From the NCBI GenBank assembly GCA_037954325.1, contig JBBMNZ010000027.1, forward strand, positions 7,322,501 through 7,386,500: a DNA stretch of 64,000 nucleotides, written 5' to 3'. The notes under the pieces were generated by a model. That model searched no databases, was not told the origin of the DNA, and was given only the letters and a program-made list of their open reading frames with translations. Positions 36,328 through 49,342 of the stretch are shown here, one piece after another. The translations under genes and the position numbers were made by a program. This DNA is from Fistularia commersonii (taxonomy: Eukaryota; Chordata; Actinopteri; Syngnathiformes; Fistulariidae). The stretch's first letter is position 1, and each line of letters starts with the position of its first letter.

Positions 36328-38997
36328 CCATTCATCCATCTATTTTCCCGCTTAGCAGGAGTCAGGTCACAGGGGCAGCAGCCAGAGCAGTGAGGCCCAG
36401 ACCTCTCTCTCCCCCGCCACATGGTCCAGCTCCTCTGGGGGATCCCAAGGTGTTCCCAGGCCAGCCTTGAGACATAGTCTCTCCAGCGTGTCCTGGGTCT
36501 TCCCCTTGGTCTCCTCCCAGATGGACATGCCTGGAATATCTCCCCTGGGAGGCGTCCAGGAGGCATCCTGACCAGATGCCCGAGCCACCTCATCTGACCC
36601 CTCTCTATGCGGAAGAGCTGGGGCACTCCTCCGAGCTCCTCCCGGATGACCGAACTTCTCAGCCTATCTCTAAGGGAGAGACGGCCACCCTGCAGAGTAA
36701 AGTCATTTCGGCCACTTGTATCTGCCATCTTGTTCTTTCGGTCAGTACCCACAGCTCGTGACCATAGGTGAGGCTGGGAACATAAATTGACCAGTAAATT
36801 GAGAGCTTTGCCCTCCTGCTCTGCTCCTTCTTTACCATGACAGACCGGTACAGAGTGCGTATCACTGCAGACGCCGCACTGATCCGCCTGTCAATCTCCC
36901 CGTACATCCTCTCCTCACTCGAACAAAACCCTGAGATACTTGAACTCCTCCACTTAGGGCAGGACCTCTTCCCCGACCCGGAGTGGGCAGTCCACCCGTT
37001 TCCGGTTGAGCACTATGGTCTCTGATTTAGAGGTGCTGATCCTCATCTCGGCTACAAACCGCTCCAGTGAGGGCTGGAGATCATGGCCTGATGAAGCTAA
37101 CAGAACCACATCATCTACAAAAAGCAGAGACTAGATCTTGCGGTCACCAGACCGGATCCCCTGGCTGCCCCTAGAAATTCTGTCTATAAAAGTTATGAAC
37201 AAAATCCGTGATAAAGGGCACACTTGGCAAAGTCCAACTCTCACCAGACACAGGTTAGACTTATGACCGTCAATGTGGACCAAGCTCCGACACCAATCTT
37301 ACAGCGACCGAACAGCCTTTACCCCATGCTCCCGGAGCACCCCCCACGGGATTGCCCACGGGACATGGTCGAATGCCTTCTCAGGATCAACAAAACACAT
37401 GTAGACTTGTTGGGCAAACTCCCATGACCCCTCAAGAAGCCTGCCGAGGGCATAGAGCTGGTCCACTGTTCCGCGACCAGGACTAAAACCTTACTGCTCC
37501 TCCTGGATACAAGGTTCAACGACCTGGAGGACCCTATTCCCAAGAACACCTGAATAGACCTTACCAGGGAGGCTGAGGAGTGTGATCCCCTGTTGATGGA
37601 GCACACCTTCCAATCCCCCTTTGTAAAAAGGGGTTCACCACCCCCGTCTGCCAGTCCTGCAGCACCGTCCCCGACATACACGGAATGTGGCAGAGGCATG
37701 GCAGCCAGGACAGCCCTTCAGCATTGAGGGTGGACCTCATCTGGCGCCGCTACTGAAGAGCTTTTTGACTGCTTCAGCAACTTCAGCCACAGAAATAGGT
37801 GTGTTTGCTCCGGAGTCCCCCGGCCCTGCTTCCACATTGGAAGGCGTTTCAATGGGTTGACGAGGTCTCCGAAGTATTTCTGCCACCAATCAACATCGTC
37901 TCCAGTTGAGGTCAGCAGCGCACTGCTCACACTGTACACTTTGTTGACGAAGCACTGCTTCCCCCTCCTGAGCCGCCGGATGGTGGATCAGAATCTCCTC
38001 GACGCCACTGGAAGTTGTTTTCCACGGTCACCTCGCACTCCACCCACGCCCGATTTTATGCCTAGGTAACCATTGAAGCCGCATGTCACTTGCCCTGCCA
38101 GTACCTGTCAGCTGCCTCCGGAGCAGCACAGGCCAGAAAGGCCCGATAGGACTCCTTCTTCAGTTTGACAACATCTCTCACCACAGGGGTCCACCAGCGG
38201 GTTCGAGGGTTGCCGCCTCGACAATGGAAGCATGGAATATGACCCATTCAGACTCTATGTCCTCCTTGGGACATGGTTGTAGCTCTGCAGGAGGTGGGAG
38301 TTGAAACTCATTCTGACAGGGGTCTCGGGCAGACATTCCCAGCAGACCCTCACGTTATGTTTGGGTCTGCCAGGTCTGACTGGCATCCTCCCCCACCATC
38401 GGAGCCAGCTGGTGGTTTTCAGTTGACAGCTTCCCTCTCTTCACCCAAGCGTCCAGGACATACGGCCGCAAGTCCAATGACATGACCACAAGGTCAATCA
38501 AAGAACTGTGATCTGAGGTGTGTTGGTGCCAAGTGCACATATGGACACCTTTATGCCTGAACATGGTGTTTGTTATGGACAATCCGTGATGAGCACAGAA
38601 GTCCAACAACAAAACACCACTTGGGTTAAGATCAGGGGGCTGTTCCTCCCAATCACACCTTTCGAAGTTGCACTGTCATGCCCATGAGCATTGAAGTCTC
38701 CGGGTAGAATAAGGAGTCCCCAGTAGGAGCGTTCTCTAGCAGCCCCTCTAGGGACCCCAAGAAGGGTGGTTAACTGAACTGTTGTTAGGTACATAGCCAT
38801 AAACAACAGTCAGAACCCGTCCCACCACCTGAAGGCGGACCGAGCCTACCCGCTCTTCTATTTAGTTGAACCCCAATGTACAGGCATGAGACGGGGACAA
38901 TCAATATGCCCTCACCTGCCCAGCGCCTCTCACCGGGAGACACTCCAGAGTAAAAAAAAGGCCAGCCCCAGCCCGTGCTTACCCCCATACATGATTT
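36328..38997 (-). mobile_element. Decayed APE-type non-LTR retrotransposon (LINE), 5'-truncated
   Basis: On the minus strand the fragments fall in LINE order. From about 38990 there is the C-terminal half of an apurinic-like endonuclease: GDFNAHGHDSAT near 38680-38730, then LLDFCAHHGLSITNTMF, then CTWHQHTSDHSSLIDLVVM. A reverse transcriptase follows, with FVDPEKAFDHVPW near 37350-37400, a catalytic FVDD box at 37110-37121, and RTLYRSVMVKKEQSRRAKLS leading to VPSLTYGHELWVLTER. The C-terminal RWLGHLVRMPPGRLPGE segment comes next. The 3' end has short GGAT/GATG-like repeats (36328-36341), a tail reported for Rex3/RTE-type fish elements; I treat that family as likely, not certain. Frameshifts and stops break the frame several times, so it cannot encode a working protein. 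Confidence 0.85.
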
Positions 38998-41900
38998 CAA
39001 ATGTTTTCAAATTAAATTTCCTCCACCAATTTAAGATGCAACTATTACTATTGTGACTGGGATTTATAAGTAGCTTAGTCATACATCGGCTGGATATGTC
39101 TTTCCAAAGAGTTTTTGTAAATAACACACTGACAGCTCTTTGAAGGTCACCCATGTTCATTATCATTTGGGGAATGCCACCTTTATATTTCCTGATTTCA
39201 GATCTTTTTTATATATTTGCTCATGCTATTCTAATCAGGCTCACCCAGTAGTTATTTCAAGAGCTGTTTCAGATTGGGTTATATCCCAACTTAAGGTCAA
39301 AATGACTAAATGGAGTCAACTGTCACTACCAACATATTTCTGTTAAAATAGAAGCCTGTATATTTTTTCCTGAAAGTTAAATAGTAAACATCAACCAATA
39401 TATTGATACATTAAATTTAACATATCAACCAAAAATTAGGCCGAGTGCCTTTCACTTGACCATCATGCCGGCCTGATAAGATCAGGTTTCCTCTAATTAG
39501 GAAATTCTGATTAGCAAGGCTTGTTAGATCCAAAGTTGAGGTAGATATGATTATTCATGCTTTCATGATTTCTCCTTTAGATTCCTCTAAGTCTTTTTTT
39601 TTTCTTATCTGATCTGATTATTCTTTTTAAAGTGTTTCCTTCTTACCCCAAATGCAACTGTATTTCTCTTAACTAGAAGCACTAGGAGGTCACAAGCCAT
39701 TTGAATTTTATCCTCTCTTCACTTGCTTTCTAAAATCCATTTTGAAAGTCTGGAGCTTACTTTTAAAGCTTTGCATGGCCAAGCATCCCAGTATACTGCT
39801 CATCTCCTATTCCACTACATGCCCAATCTGGCTCTTAGTTCATTGGATAAGGTATCACTGGTTTAAAACAAGCGGTAGCTTCTATTCAGTCTGTTGCAGC
39901 CAGGTTGTGGAACTCTCCCCTGATACATTGCAATTTATTATACTGTGAGTGTTATAAAAACAGTGGATGGATATAAAATTTAAATTCTGTATATTTTGTT
40001 GTCACCTCAAAGTTAATTTTTATTTTATCTACAACCTCTTACTTTTTGGGTCCACAACTACAAAGGGAGCTTAGAGGAAACTCTGCTACCCACATTGTGT
40101 ACTGAGCCATGGCATGGTAGGAGTGTGAAAATCGAGAAGAGCTTTGGTCAAAATGCTACTCAACAGATCACTAAAAGCTTTCCACCGGGTTTCCCTGGGC
40201 TTTTAGAGAGGCTTTGGTGGTAACATTGGCAGCAGGATGGGTTTTACTCAGCAGAACTCCCATATGGCATAGCAGCCTAAAAAAAATGAAGAAAATTATC
40301 CAGTAAGTATCAGAAAATAGATAAAAGATAATACAAAAATTGCATAAGCACAGCAGCATGCTGTCTGTTTAGAGCAATTTTATTTTCAGAATATCAGAGG
40401 TCACTCAACAAATTAAATTTTCCACCCAACTTATTTTTCACTAATCACTTTCATACTTCGACTCCATGTGCATAAACTATGTGAAGCTGTCCATTTAGCC
40501 AAGACACATTTGAGTCATGTTTACCCTTCTATGGGATAGACCATATTGTGTTTGAAACATAATTTATGAATTCAAACAAAAGCTGTTTTCTTTTAATTTT
40601 TTAGTTATTGTTTTGAGTGTAACATTGAGATTTTAGCATTGAAAATCTGCAGTTGCAGTATTGATAATCCTGCATAAAGTCTTGAATCCACCAACCTACC
40701 TTTCAGTTTCAATACACAAAGACAACACACTTTACTTCCTCTGTTAAAATGTGCACTGAGATTACAATGATCAGTGTGTTTATTGGGTAGTGAGAGGTCT
40801 ACGGGCATCTTTTGACAGACCAGCAATCCAGAATCAGTTACATGGCAGACTTAACTTTCCCATATGGGCAATAACTCATGTCTGTCTAATTTTTTTACAA
40901 ATACATGTTTATGGTGATCTTTAATGTGATCTAAGAAAATCCTCATTTGTCCCATTGTGTTATATTGCCTACTTCCTGGCCATCTGTTGTATGTTTCCCG
41001 TATCTAAACTTTACAGAATTTAGCAAAACTAAAATCTCATGGAAAAAAAAGGCTACTCGAGCTGGGGTTCTGCATGTGGAGTTTCAATGTTCCGCAGCTG
41101 AGCTAAATGTGCAAACACACCACACTATGGGTTTTAAGCAAGCTGTCATGCGGTTCCTGCTTTCCCTTTTACACATGCGTTCCCAACAGGACTTTAACCT
41201 TGCTAAGAAATCAATCTAATACCACAACATTCTTTGGCATAGAAAAGTAAAAGCAGGAAAGGCATTATTTGTTAAAAAAACACGACATCCAATTATTGTG
41301 GCAAGAGAATGTAAACATTCTTAGATATATTTTTATTTGTATGGCTCTATTGTAGCTCAGTGCGGAGGACACTGCGAAACAGAAAATACATAAATTGATA
41401 GGGGGTTTTTGTACTTTGGATTAAAACCTATATGGAACAGTAAAGAGGGAAGCAAGGCAATTGAGTTTGAAGGAGTCCTTTCCTCTGGACTTAGTGGACA
41501 AAGCCCAAGTGAGGCTAGTTATCACAACTACAGAATGCTCTGACTTTTTTTTTCCCCTTTAATTCTCAAAGAGCTCGAAAGTAACACTGGCTAAAAGAGA
41601 CAGAGGTAGAGGAAAGGAGGTGGTAAAAATAAAGATGAATGGAGAGATGGGAAAATGAAGGGAAAGTGTTTGTAAAACCTAACAAAGAGGACTTGGACAT
41701 GTTTCAAAAGGGCGCATGGCAGCTAAGGAGGATGAAGCGCTTCAGGATTCATTTACATCAGGCCTGACAACTGCTTCACATCTCCCCAAGAGCCACACAG
41801 CTCAAGCTTAGAGATTCTTAAAGTGGGCCCTTCTTCAAGCTGCCTCTCTTACAGCCGCTCTCTGACTTTTCTTTTTCTTGCCCCTGTCTCTTTTTTTTTT

Positions 41901-42480
41901 TTTTAAACTCCTATTCTCTCCCATACGCTCTCTTGTGCTCTCATGCGCTTGCCAGTCTTCAATCAGCCATCATGAAAGTGTCTGTCTGGGCATCTTAACT
42001 ATCCTCTGAGAGGCAGACACTTGTCTGGGCTTGCCTTCATCCCCTGAAGGCGTTTTTTGACTTGGACTTATTTCCCTCCTCACACCTTTTCAACTTCCAT
42101 AAAGCGCTGACAACAAGTGAGAGCGACAGGGCAAGATAAACATGAGGGGGAAAAGACAAGAAGACAGATGTAAGTGAGAAGTTGCAGACAGGCGGGAATG
42201 TAAAGAATGTTGAGACAAATAGGAAGAAAGAGAGAGAAAATTAATTAGGAGATGAAGAAATTCAGCAACACAAACAAGGCCAAGGGACCAAATGACCTCG
42301 CAAGAATGAAAGAGGACAAATACAAGGTGGACAGCGGCAAAAAAGCATGATGAAGAAGTGGGGTAACTTAAGTAAGACATGGAATGTCGTGGTTATCAGT
42401 GGTCCCACAGTGTGTTTTTTGAACCCTGGATTTGGGATGGGGTAAAAGAGACAGCAGGAAAGGGCGTATTAAAGTTTTGT

Positions 42481-42515
42481 GTGTATGTGTGTGTGTGTGT
42501 GTGCGCGCGTGTGCA
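42481..42515. repeat. (GT)n microsatellite, imperfect
   Basis: GT repeats with one GTA interruption and a GCGCGC stretch at the right end. Confidence 0.85.
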
Positions 42516-43510
42516 TGCGAGTGAGGAGGTGGATCTCATGGAAGTGTCTTTCGTTTTGCCAGGGTTTGATGTGAAAGAGAGCTGCCACTCCTTTGACGAT
42601 GGTGTCTGCTGTGCCGTTTTTAATATTCATGCAGCAGATCGGTAAAGGACAGACGAAAGGAGCGGGGAGGAGATTTTTTGGTCAAACAGAAAGCTAATTT
42701 GTGGCTGAAGCAGTTTAGCCTGGGGCTTTTCTGCTACAAGGGGAAATGAGTTAGAAGATTAGGCATATGTATAATTCAGACACAGCATCATATATACACA
42801 TATGTGCATACACATGCATGAATACGGTAAACACAATGGTAATGCATGCTTTCACGTTAGCAGTCATGCGCTGTTGCCAACACCATCAAGCCGCCCCTCT
42901 TCAAAGTGTTGTAGAAGTTAGCCCACTACCACACCTTTTTGCTGCATTCATGGCGCTTTTTGAATCCCCTCATTTGTCACATTATAACACTCGGACCCAT
43001 GAGTGGTATCTGTAGTACAGAGAACATACTGAATGCTAGTTAAGTCCTGCTCAAAATGTCGTTTTTTCTTCTTATTCCCCTTCAGCTGCACGTCCCCATG
43101 AATGAATTTGATAAAGGTTTCAAGATCACTTTTATTCATTGACAAAAGTTCTCTCTGCACACTGAAGGTCCTGATCAGTCTCAATTATGTTGTTGTTGTT
43201 GTTGTCATTACAATTGCGGAATGAAAAGTATTTGCATATTCATCTAATTGGATTTTTTTTGAGACACATCTTTTTTTCTCTTTTGTCAAAAAGATATAAT
43301 GAGAATATTTTTATGTTAGTACATATTCTTGAAGAAACTTTGAGCACATAAACCAGGTTTTTCGCACTGCATTATATAAACTTTATAGCATCATTATTGT
43401 ATTACACACTTCACTTCCCACACATCCTCAGCATTTCAAGTTTGGGCACCAATTAATGAAAATATATAGCAGGAATAAACAAACTAACTATAAGTGGGAT
43501 TCATTTACAG

Positions 43511-43646
43511 GTCTATGACAGGCAGATAAGTCTTTTCCTGAATGGACTCGAGGAGGATGGGACCCCATTCGAGACACAATCTCTCATGTCCAGACTCCAT
43601 GACAACGACGAGGACACCGCCATGTGGGTGGGACTCAGCGCCAATG
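43511..43646 (+). CDS. USH2A: Usherin, laminin G-like domain, third exon (residues about 230-275)
   Basis: The exon encodes VYDRQISLFLNGLEEDGTPF, a loop rich in acidic residues (HDNDEDT) and AMWVGLSANG. The I-S-x-F-x-N-G-x-E-x-D-x-TPF pattern and the final G(L/Q)S.NG strand correspond to the human usherin laminin G-like core as I recall it. It starts in phase 0 and ends one base into a Gly codon (AATG|GTAAAT, GT at 43647), completed by GG at 48065. Confidence 0.94.
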
Positions 43647-44337
43647 GTAAATATGGCACTGTTTTGTAAAGCATAAATACATGTTTTTTAATTTCCTTAT
43701 TTATTTTTTATGCTTTTGGTTTAAATGGTTGATGATGCACAAGATTGTGGTACTTTCCGCCTGACACCCCTAAATTAATCAATTAGTTAAAAAGCGAAGG
43801 CAGGCATTTTCATTTTAATTATTTGATTATACTGTTAGTCTGTCCCAATGTCATGTTGCTTGTGCTGGAATCATTTAGAATCAGTGAGTTCCGAGTGTGT
43901 CTCAACTGCATATGAAAACGCAACAGCAAATCTAATACATTCATTTTTCAGCAAATCAAACCTTAAATGGGGTCTCGCTCTCTAACTCTGGGGTCTGTTT
44001 TTCACTTCAGGCAGAGAAAAGTTACCTTCAAGTCTATCTTGTCTGTAAATCTTAATATGGTATCAATGGCTACTCCACCTTTATTTTCCTTCCAGCCATT
44101 ATCCCCCTTCAACTACACATCTGTGATTGATTGGTGGTGCCCGGGAACCGTCTCAGAGTCAATAAGAGAGAAATTGAGAGAAAAATGATATCCGTTCATC
44201 TCCAGGGTGATAAACGAGTGTTTTTCTTCTCGTTTATCAGGCATTGATCCCTAGTTCAGTGCATGTAGCATCTGATCAGCTGAAGATCACATTAGAGGTT
44301 GTGATCAATACAAGTGATTGGCTCAAGGGAGACAGAG

Positions 44338-44340
<3 letters not shown>

Positions 44341-44388
<48 letters not shown>
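44341..44388. repeat. (GT)n microsatellite
   Basis: A pure run of about 24 GT units in USH2A intron 6. Confidence 0.95.
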
Positions 44389-45014
44389 TTATTTGGGGTC
44401 GAACTGAGGGCTGTGTCTGGAATCTTGATCAGTGGATTGATTATGTGGAAGCTGATCAGATATATTGATGAACAAGTATGTATTTTTCAGTGGAGGCCTG
44501 GCCAACAGAACAGTGTATGAGAACCGGGATAACTTGTCATTGCTGGCACACTTGTTGTTTGGGTGTGATAATAGTTCAGCTCCTTTATCAACACACAAAT
44601 TTGGGACAGAGAGGAAGTGGTCACAATTGTCATTTTCCCAATTCATTTTGTAACTATGTGTTTGTCATTAGGAAGTCTTTCCACTTTACTTTATCCTCCT
44701 GAAGTGGCTGTTAATAAATGAAACTATTTTGGCATAATCTAAAATACAACTACTGATATGATGTACCTAATCTTTGGTATACAAAAAAAAATTGTATGCA
44801 TAATTTTTCAATTTCTTGTTATGGACAAAGAAGACTGAAACATTAGCTTAACAGTTTTTTGTTAGTAAGTAAGAATGGAACCTAATTGTGTGACTTTTCT
44901 GAACCATGAAATGAAAGATACATTTTAAACTTGACTACTTAATATTGAAAAAATCTTTTTTCTGTAATCTTGAATATAAATAAGATTATATTTGCCTTTA
45001 TTGATTGATCCGAC

Positions 45015-45290
45015 CATTTTCAGTGCTGATAATTCTGAACACAGGGTCACTGGGGGCTTTTGCCAATCCCAGCTGACATTGAGGGAGAGGCAGGTTACAG
45101 CCAGGATTTGTCACAAGTCGATCAGAAGGCAACATGACAGAAAAACACCTTTATGTCGCATTCACACCTTGAGCAATTTATAGCCTTCCATTAACCTACT
45201 GCGTGTTTTTTTGGTCTGTGAGGAATGCGGGAACACCTGTTGAGAACCCATGCAGACGCTGGTAGAACCCAGAACCTTCTTGGTTGTGAT
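45015..45290 (+). repeat. Degenerate dispersed fish repeat, third and longest copy
   Basis: It starts with GGGTCACTGGGGGCTTTTGC and AATCCCAGCTGACATT, then reads GCATTCACACCTTGAGCAAT, TTTTTGGTCTGTGAGGAA and GAACCCATGCAGACGC. That order is a recurrent teleost LINE-derived repeat. It is in the same orientation as the copy at 26640-26905 and extends further left than that copy. Confidence 0.7.
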
Positions 45291-48064
45291 GTTTCCAGGA
45301 TTGTCTTCCATCAGAACAAGATATTCCACATTCCATGTTAAATGCACAACCCATTTTAATCAATAATGTGAAGTGATCTAGCATGAGGGAGGAAAGAATG
45401 TGTGTATTGCTGTATAGTAAATCCTCCCTTTCTGCAATATCAAACCGGTTTGAATGTGTATCGAGCCCCCAGTCTCTGTGCCTGTGGTTTCTTTCCTCTG
45501 CACTGCTACCATTACATTTTCACATGCCGTAGTTCCACATTTGCTTCAAGTGATATTTCACGAATCAAAAGGAAAAACACAAATAGTCTTCGCACCCCAA
45601 AAAGATGATCATTTCAAGTCAGATTTTTTTTTTTTTTTTACATGTAATCAAGTTTGTCTACTATTTTCTCTGTTAGTTTGCCTGGTCTAACTTCCAGAGC
45701 TACAATCTGTCCAGCAGCCCAAACATTATTTACAACCCTGGACTCCAGCAGTGTTGTGTGGGTGCCGGAGTGTAGTAGGCTCCTGGTCCCGTCCTCTATC
45801 TGTAGACAGATCCTGCTGCCCCTGTGTGGCATCTCTCCATCTGTTGACTCGAGAAGTTTATTTACAGCTCGCTTGGATTCTTGGCAGAGGACGTCTTCTC
45901 AAAAAGTGTATTTTGCCACATATTTTGTCCAGTATAAAAGAACTCCAAAAAGGTGTTTCTTTAAAAAGCTCCCTCTTGCCGAACCAGAATCACCTATTTA
46001 AATATGTAATTTATTTGACCTTACAGATTACTCTTGCTAGTAATATAATTAATCATTGATTACTTACAGCTCATTTCAGTCGATTTAATACAGGATATGA
46101 TGCAGAAATCATCTGAAACTTTTACTCACCACTGATTAAAACTTTCCGAGGATAACAATGCTTTAACCATAATTTTGTATGGGGTTGGAGTTGGATGATA
46201 CACTGTATGCAACATACTGCATCTGAGATTTTTATTTTATGTATTTATATTTTGCCATACCGCAAAATACCATTGGCTTGTTAATTGTGGATTTTTTGAT
46301 GTAATAAACTTCCGTCATTATCAATAGCAGTGACTTGGAAAGTCACCAAACTAAATGCATATGAAGCAGAAAATTACTTTGAAAAAAGAAAAAAAAATGA
46401 AAAGTATCAAAACAACACTAAATATCACATTAGCCATCATCGCTCCAACTACAAATAACAAACATGGAACTTTGAGATCAAGTGAATAACTGAAATGAAG
46501 ACAGAGAAGGCACAGACCTACACAGAGAAGAGAGAATTAAGGCTTATACCTTGCATCATCCCAGTAACAATAGGGAGAGTGCTTTTCAGAGGAAGGCATA
46601 ATCCCATTTCCACACACTAAAGAAATCCTGAGCCAAAGCCTAAGGCTGCACAATCACAAACTGTTGTAACACACTTACATCCCAGAGCACTCCCCACTCT
46701 CATTCAGTTTTAGACACATAACCCCCCCCCCCCACCCAGCATACACACACACTCCCAGTTGCACACTGTGCTTGAGCCAAACACTGCAAAGCCTGTCTCG
46801 AATGCAAATGCAAACATACATGCACACGCGTATGCTCCCATTCTCTAAAGTTATGTTTGTTGGAATACACGTGGTAAAGCTTCTAACAGAAGCACACACT
46901 GTCATAGACAAAGCTAGACATGGCACGGGTTCTGTCAATGCTCAGAGATGGATCCGTCTCTAAGCATCTAAGAGTTGTTGTCAAACTAGACAGAAGTTTG
47001 TTGGACACAAACATTCTCTGGCTTGCTTTGGACCAGCATCATCGTCTGTGTGTTTTTAAGTCTTTTATGTTCTATCCAAAATTGCCATATATACGGCATA
47101 TATGTATGTAGGGTTGTGTTGATGTGTTGCTGGCCTGCCTGTGCTCATTGAGGTATTTGATGGAATTTCTAGTGTAGAGTCCAGGTTTCCAGGTGAACAA
47201 CATGCCCACATGGTTGAGGATATTTGGTGTGTGTGGCATATCCTGTCTTGCATCTGTGCATTTCATTTCTTAAGGAGATGACGGCTTTCTCATTAGCTTT
47301 GACATCAGCTTTTGCAGAGTTGTTCATTTCAGTGTTGGACCTTTTCCAAATCGAAACTCTACTGTCCTATGTCAATCATCTCATTGTAATAGAATGACGT
47401 GACAATTCACCACTTAGTTATGTCAAGCTGAAATCGAGACTCTTCAAATGCTAATTCCAAACTGTTTAGTGACTGAGCATTTCGTGTATGTCATTCTTCG
47501 ACAAATTACCTCAACAAGCAACAAAATTTAAGCTTAAATTTGGTCGAAAAATAGGATTCATGAGTCGTTGGAACTCTTAATTGATAAAATGATGTTCAGA
47601 GTAATCACGGTTGACAATTAACCCAGCATATGTTTAAAATAACACTTTGATCAGAACCTTTTGAAAAGTAACTGCTGAGCCATAACAGTTAAATGCAGGT
47701 ACAAACATATAAGTAAACCCTCTAAAGCTCTATTTTACTTGGTTATTAAATAGTACAAGTAAATGTCACCATATTTTAGTTGGCTAGATCTGAATGGACC
47801 CCATACTTACCAGGCTTACCAGGCCACCATCAGAGGACTTGCTGCTCTGAAATGGAGGCAAATGTAGTCTGCAGCTGATCCTTGTCAGCTTTGTATCCTG
47901 AACTTAGCTAATATAAGTAGGTATTGGCTGCTTCACTTAGCCATTATCACTGAACTGATAAGATAATCTACTAAATACTGTGAAATCCTCTCACTCACCG
48001 TAACAACCCATTAACACTTTCTTCATTTTCGTTTTTTTTTTTTCCTTCGCTGTCATCTCTCCAG

Positions 48065-48128
48065 GGTCTAATCAGTTCATTGGGCGGATGCAGGACCTAA
48101 GATTTTATCCTGCTACTCTGACCAACAG
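48065..48128 (+). CDS. USH2A: Usherin, end of laminin G-like domain (residues about 275-296)
   Basis: A 64-base exon between CTCCAG and CAACAG|GTGAGG. It encodes GSNQFIGRMQDLRFYPATLTN with a split Arg. The F-x-GRMQD-x-R-x-Y-x-x-x-LTNRE motif is the conserved last strand of the usherin laminin G-like domain and continues directly into the next exon (REIVEVYSG). The short length and the phases (2 bases in, 2 out) fit both neighbours. Confidence 0.95.
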
Positions 48129-48909
48129 GTGAGGCGGATTGGGGTAGCATAGACACACATTTTATCAAGAATGCCTGGACAGAGTAACAGCATGTTGTAA
48201 ATGGATTTGCAACCAGAGGGGAAGGTAGTCATTGTTGAAAGGGGGGTAGAGATGCGATGTCCACATAGAATCAAAAAAGGGACAAAGAGATAGTAGGAGG
48301 GGGAGGAATAGACAGATTATATATAGATTAGAGGATCAGTATGGCGAGATAAAGAAGGAGAGCATGGGAATGTAAGAGACGGGTAATCATTGGGTCTTTA
48401 GATCCATACAGCTTCCAGAGGATTTTTCCAGAATTCAATACACAACAATTAGTGTTTTTCTCACCAGTGACGTGCAGTTAACAGTGACAACATACAAGTC
48501 GGACTCATCAAGATTACAAAGACGTAAAATCAGGGATTGTGTGTCAAGCGATGCCTTTATTTTCTCACATTGTATGACGTTTTCAGGGCCTGTTACCAGG
48601 GGCTTAACATTTTACGACTTCTTAAATGCAATAGTTTATCTTCAGAGCCACTGAAGTTGTTTCTTCAATACATTGTCGCTTTGAAATACAATGGAACTGA
48701 GTATTTTCGGTGTAATATAAATATTAAAATTCTTCAATGTCTAAATCAGGCAACACATTTTATCTTGTTAAAGTGTCATTGTAAAAAAAAAAATCTTCAG
48801 TGAAAATTATTCGGAATGTTCGTGTTATATCTGGAAACAGGGCAACGCTGCTCTTTTTTTTTTTTAATTTTACTTTAACTCTTTCTCTGTAATTTGTTCC
48901 AATTAACAG
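48129..48909 (+). other. USH2A intron 7 (781 bp)
   Basis: An AT-rich GT-AG intron with a purine-rich GGGGGAGG stretch near 48296 and a poly-T near 48855. Nothing else is recognisable. Confidence 0.85.
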
Positions 48910-49011
48910 GGAAATAGTGGAGGTTTATTCGGGTGTCCTGCCCCAGCTCCATTCCTTGTCAGAGTGTCGCTGTCCTCCCAGTCATCCGAGACTGCATCCT
49001 TTGCTAGAGAG
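48910..49011 (+). CDS. USH2A: Usherin, junction of laminin G-like and laminin N-terminal domains (residues about 296-330)
   Basis: The exon encodes EIVEVYSGVLPQLHSLSE, then CRCPPSHPRLHPLLER. The CRCP-x-SHPR-x-HPL-x-x-RYC motif, completed by the next exon, is a recognisable usherin signature. It starts after TTAACAG and ends GAGAG|GTACAG (GT at 49012). Both phases agree with the neighbouring exons. Confidence 0.95.
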
Positions 49012-49342
49012 GTACAGTTTGTCTTTGCATTCTGTGGTGAGCTATATGTTTTAAACCATTGTAATTATTTTCCGACGTCTTAATATTTTTTGGGAAATTC
49101 TTAACGGTTGATATTAACAAAAATGACATGAATTATCTTTCCTATGATATTTGTCCTCCTCCATCTATTATATATCTTGCCTGGCTTGGGAACACTTGGC
49201 GTCTCCCTGATAGCACAGCCGTTCACCTGCATTGAAGTTCTCAGCCTGACGTGACTACCAAAAAGCCCTGGATAAACACTGGAACAAAAATGAATTAATG
49301 AGTTAATTATTGAATTCCATCTTTTTTGGGTGCTGTATACAG
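49012..49342 (+). other. USH2A intron 8 (331 bp)
   Basis: A short GT-AG intron. A minus-strand open frame of 147 codons (49101-49544) crosses it and the next exon; it is a shadow with no protein features. Confidence 0.85.

Larger units (their letters stand above)
29155..43510 (+). other. USH2A intron 5 (about 14.4 kb), largest complete intron here
   Basis: The donor at 29155 and the acceptor TTTACAG (AG at 43509-43510) join exons whose phases and protein order match, so no exon appears to be missing. Contents are a CT tract (32993-33013), a decayed minus-strand LINE (about 36328-38997), an imperfect GT tract (42481-42515), a short GTT array (43189-43205) and long AT-rich stretches. Purine-rich or pyrimidine-rich low-complexity DNA lies near 32690-32830, 33120-33260, 34050-34320 and 42120-42260. 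Stretches near 41720-41830 and 42520-42660 look less repetitive, but I cannot assign them a function. Confidence 0.75.
43647..48064 (+). other. USH2A intron 6 (about 4.4 kb)
   Basis: No exon is visible. It holds a GT array (44341-44388), the third copy of the dispersed repeat (45015-45290), a poly-T (about 45626-45639), an unassigned stretch open in frames on both strands (45638-46001) and a poly-C near 46723-46733. The rest is AT-rich. Confidence 0.8.
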
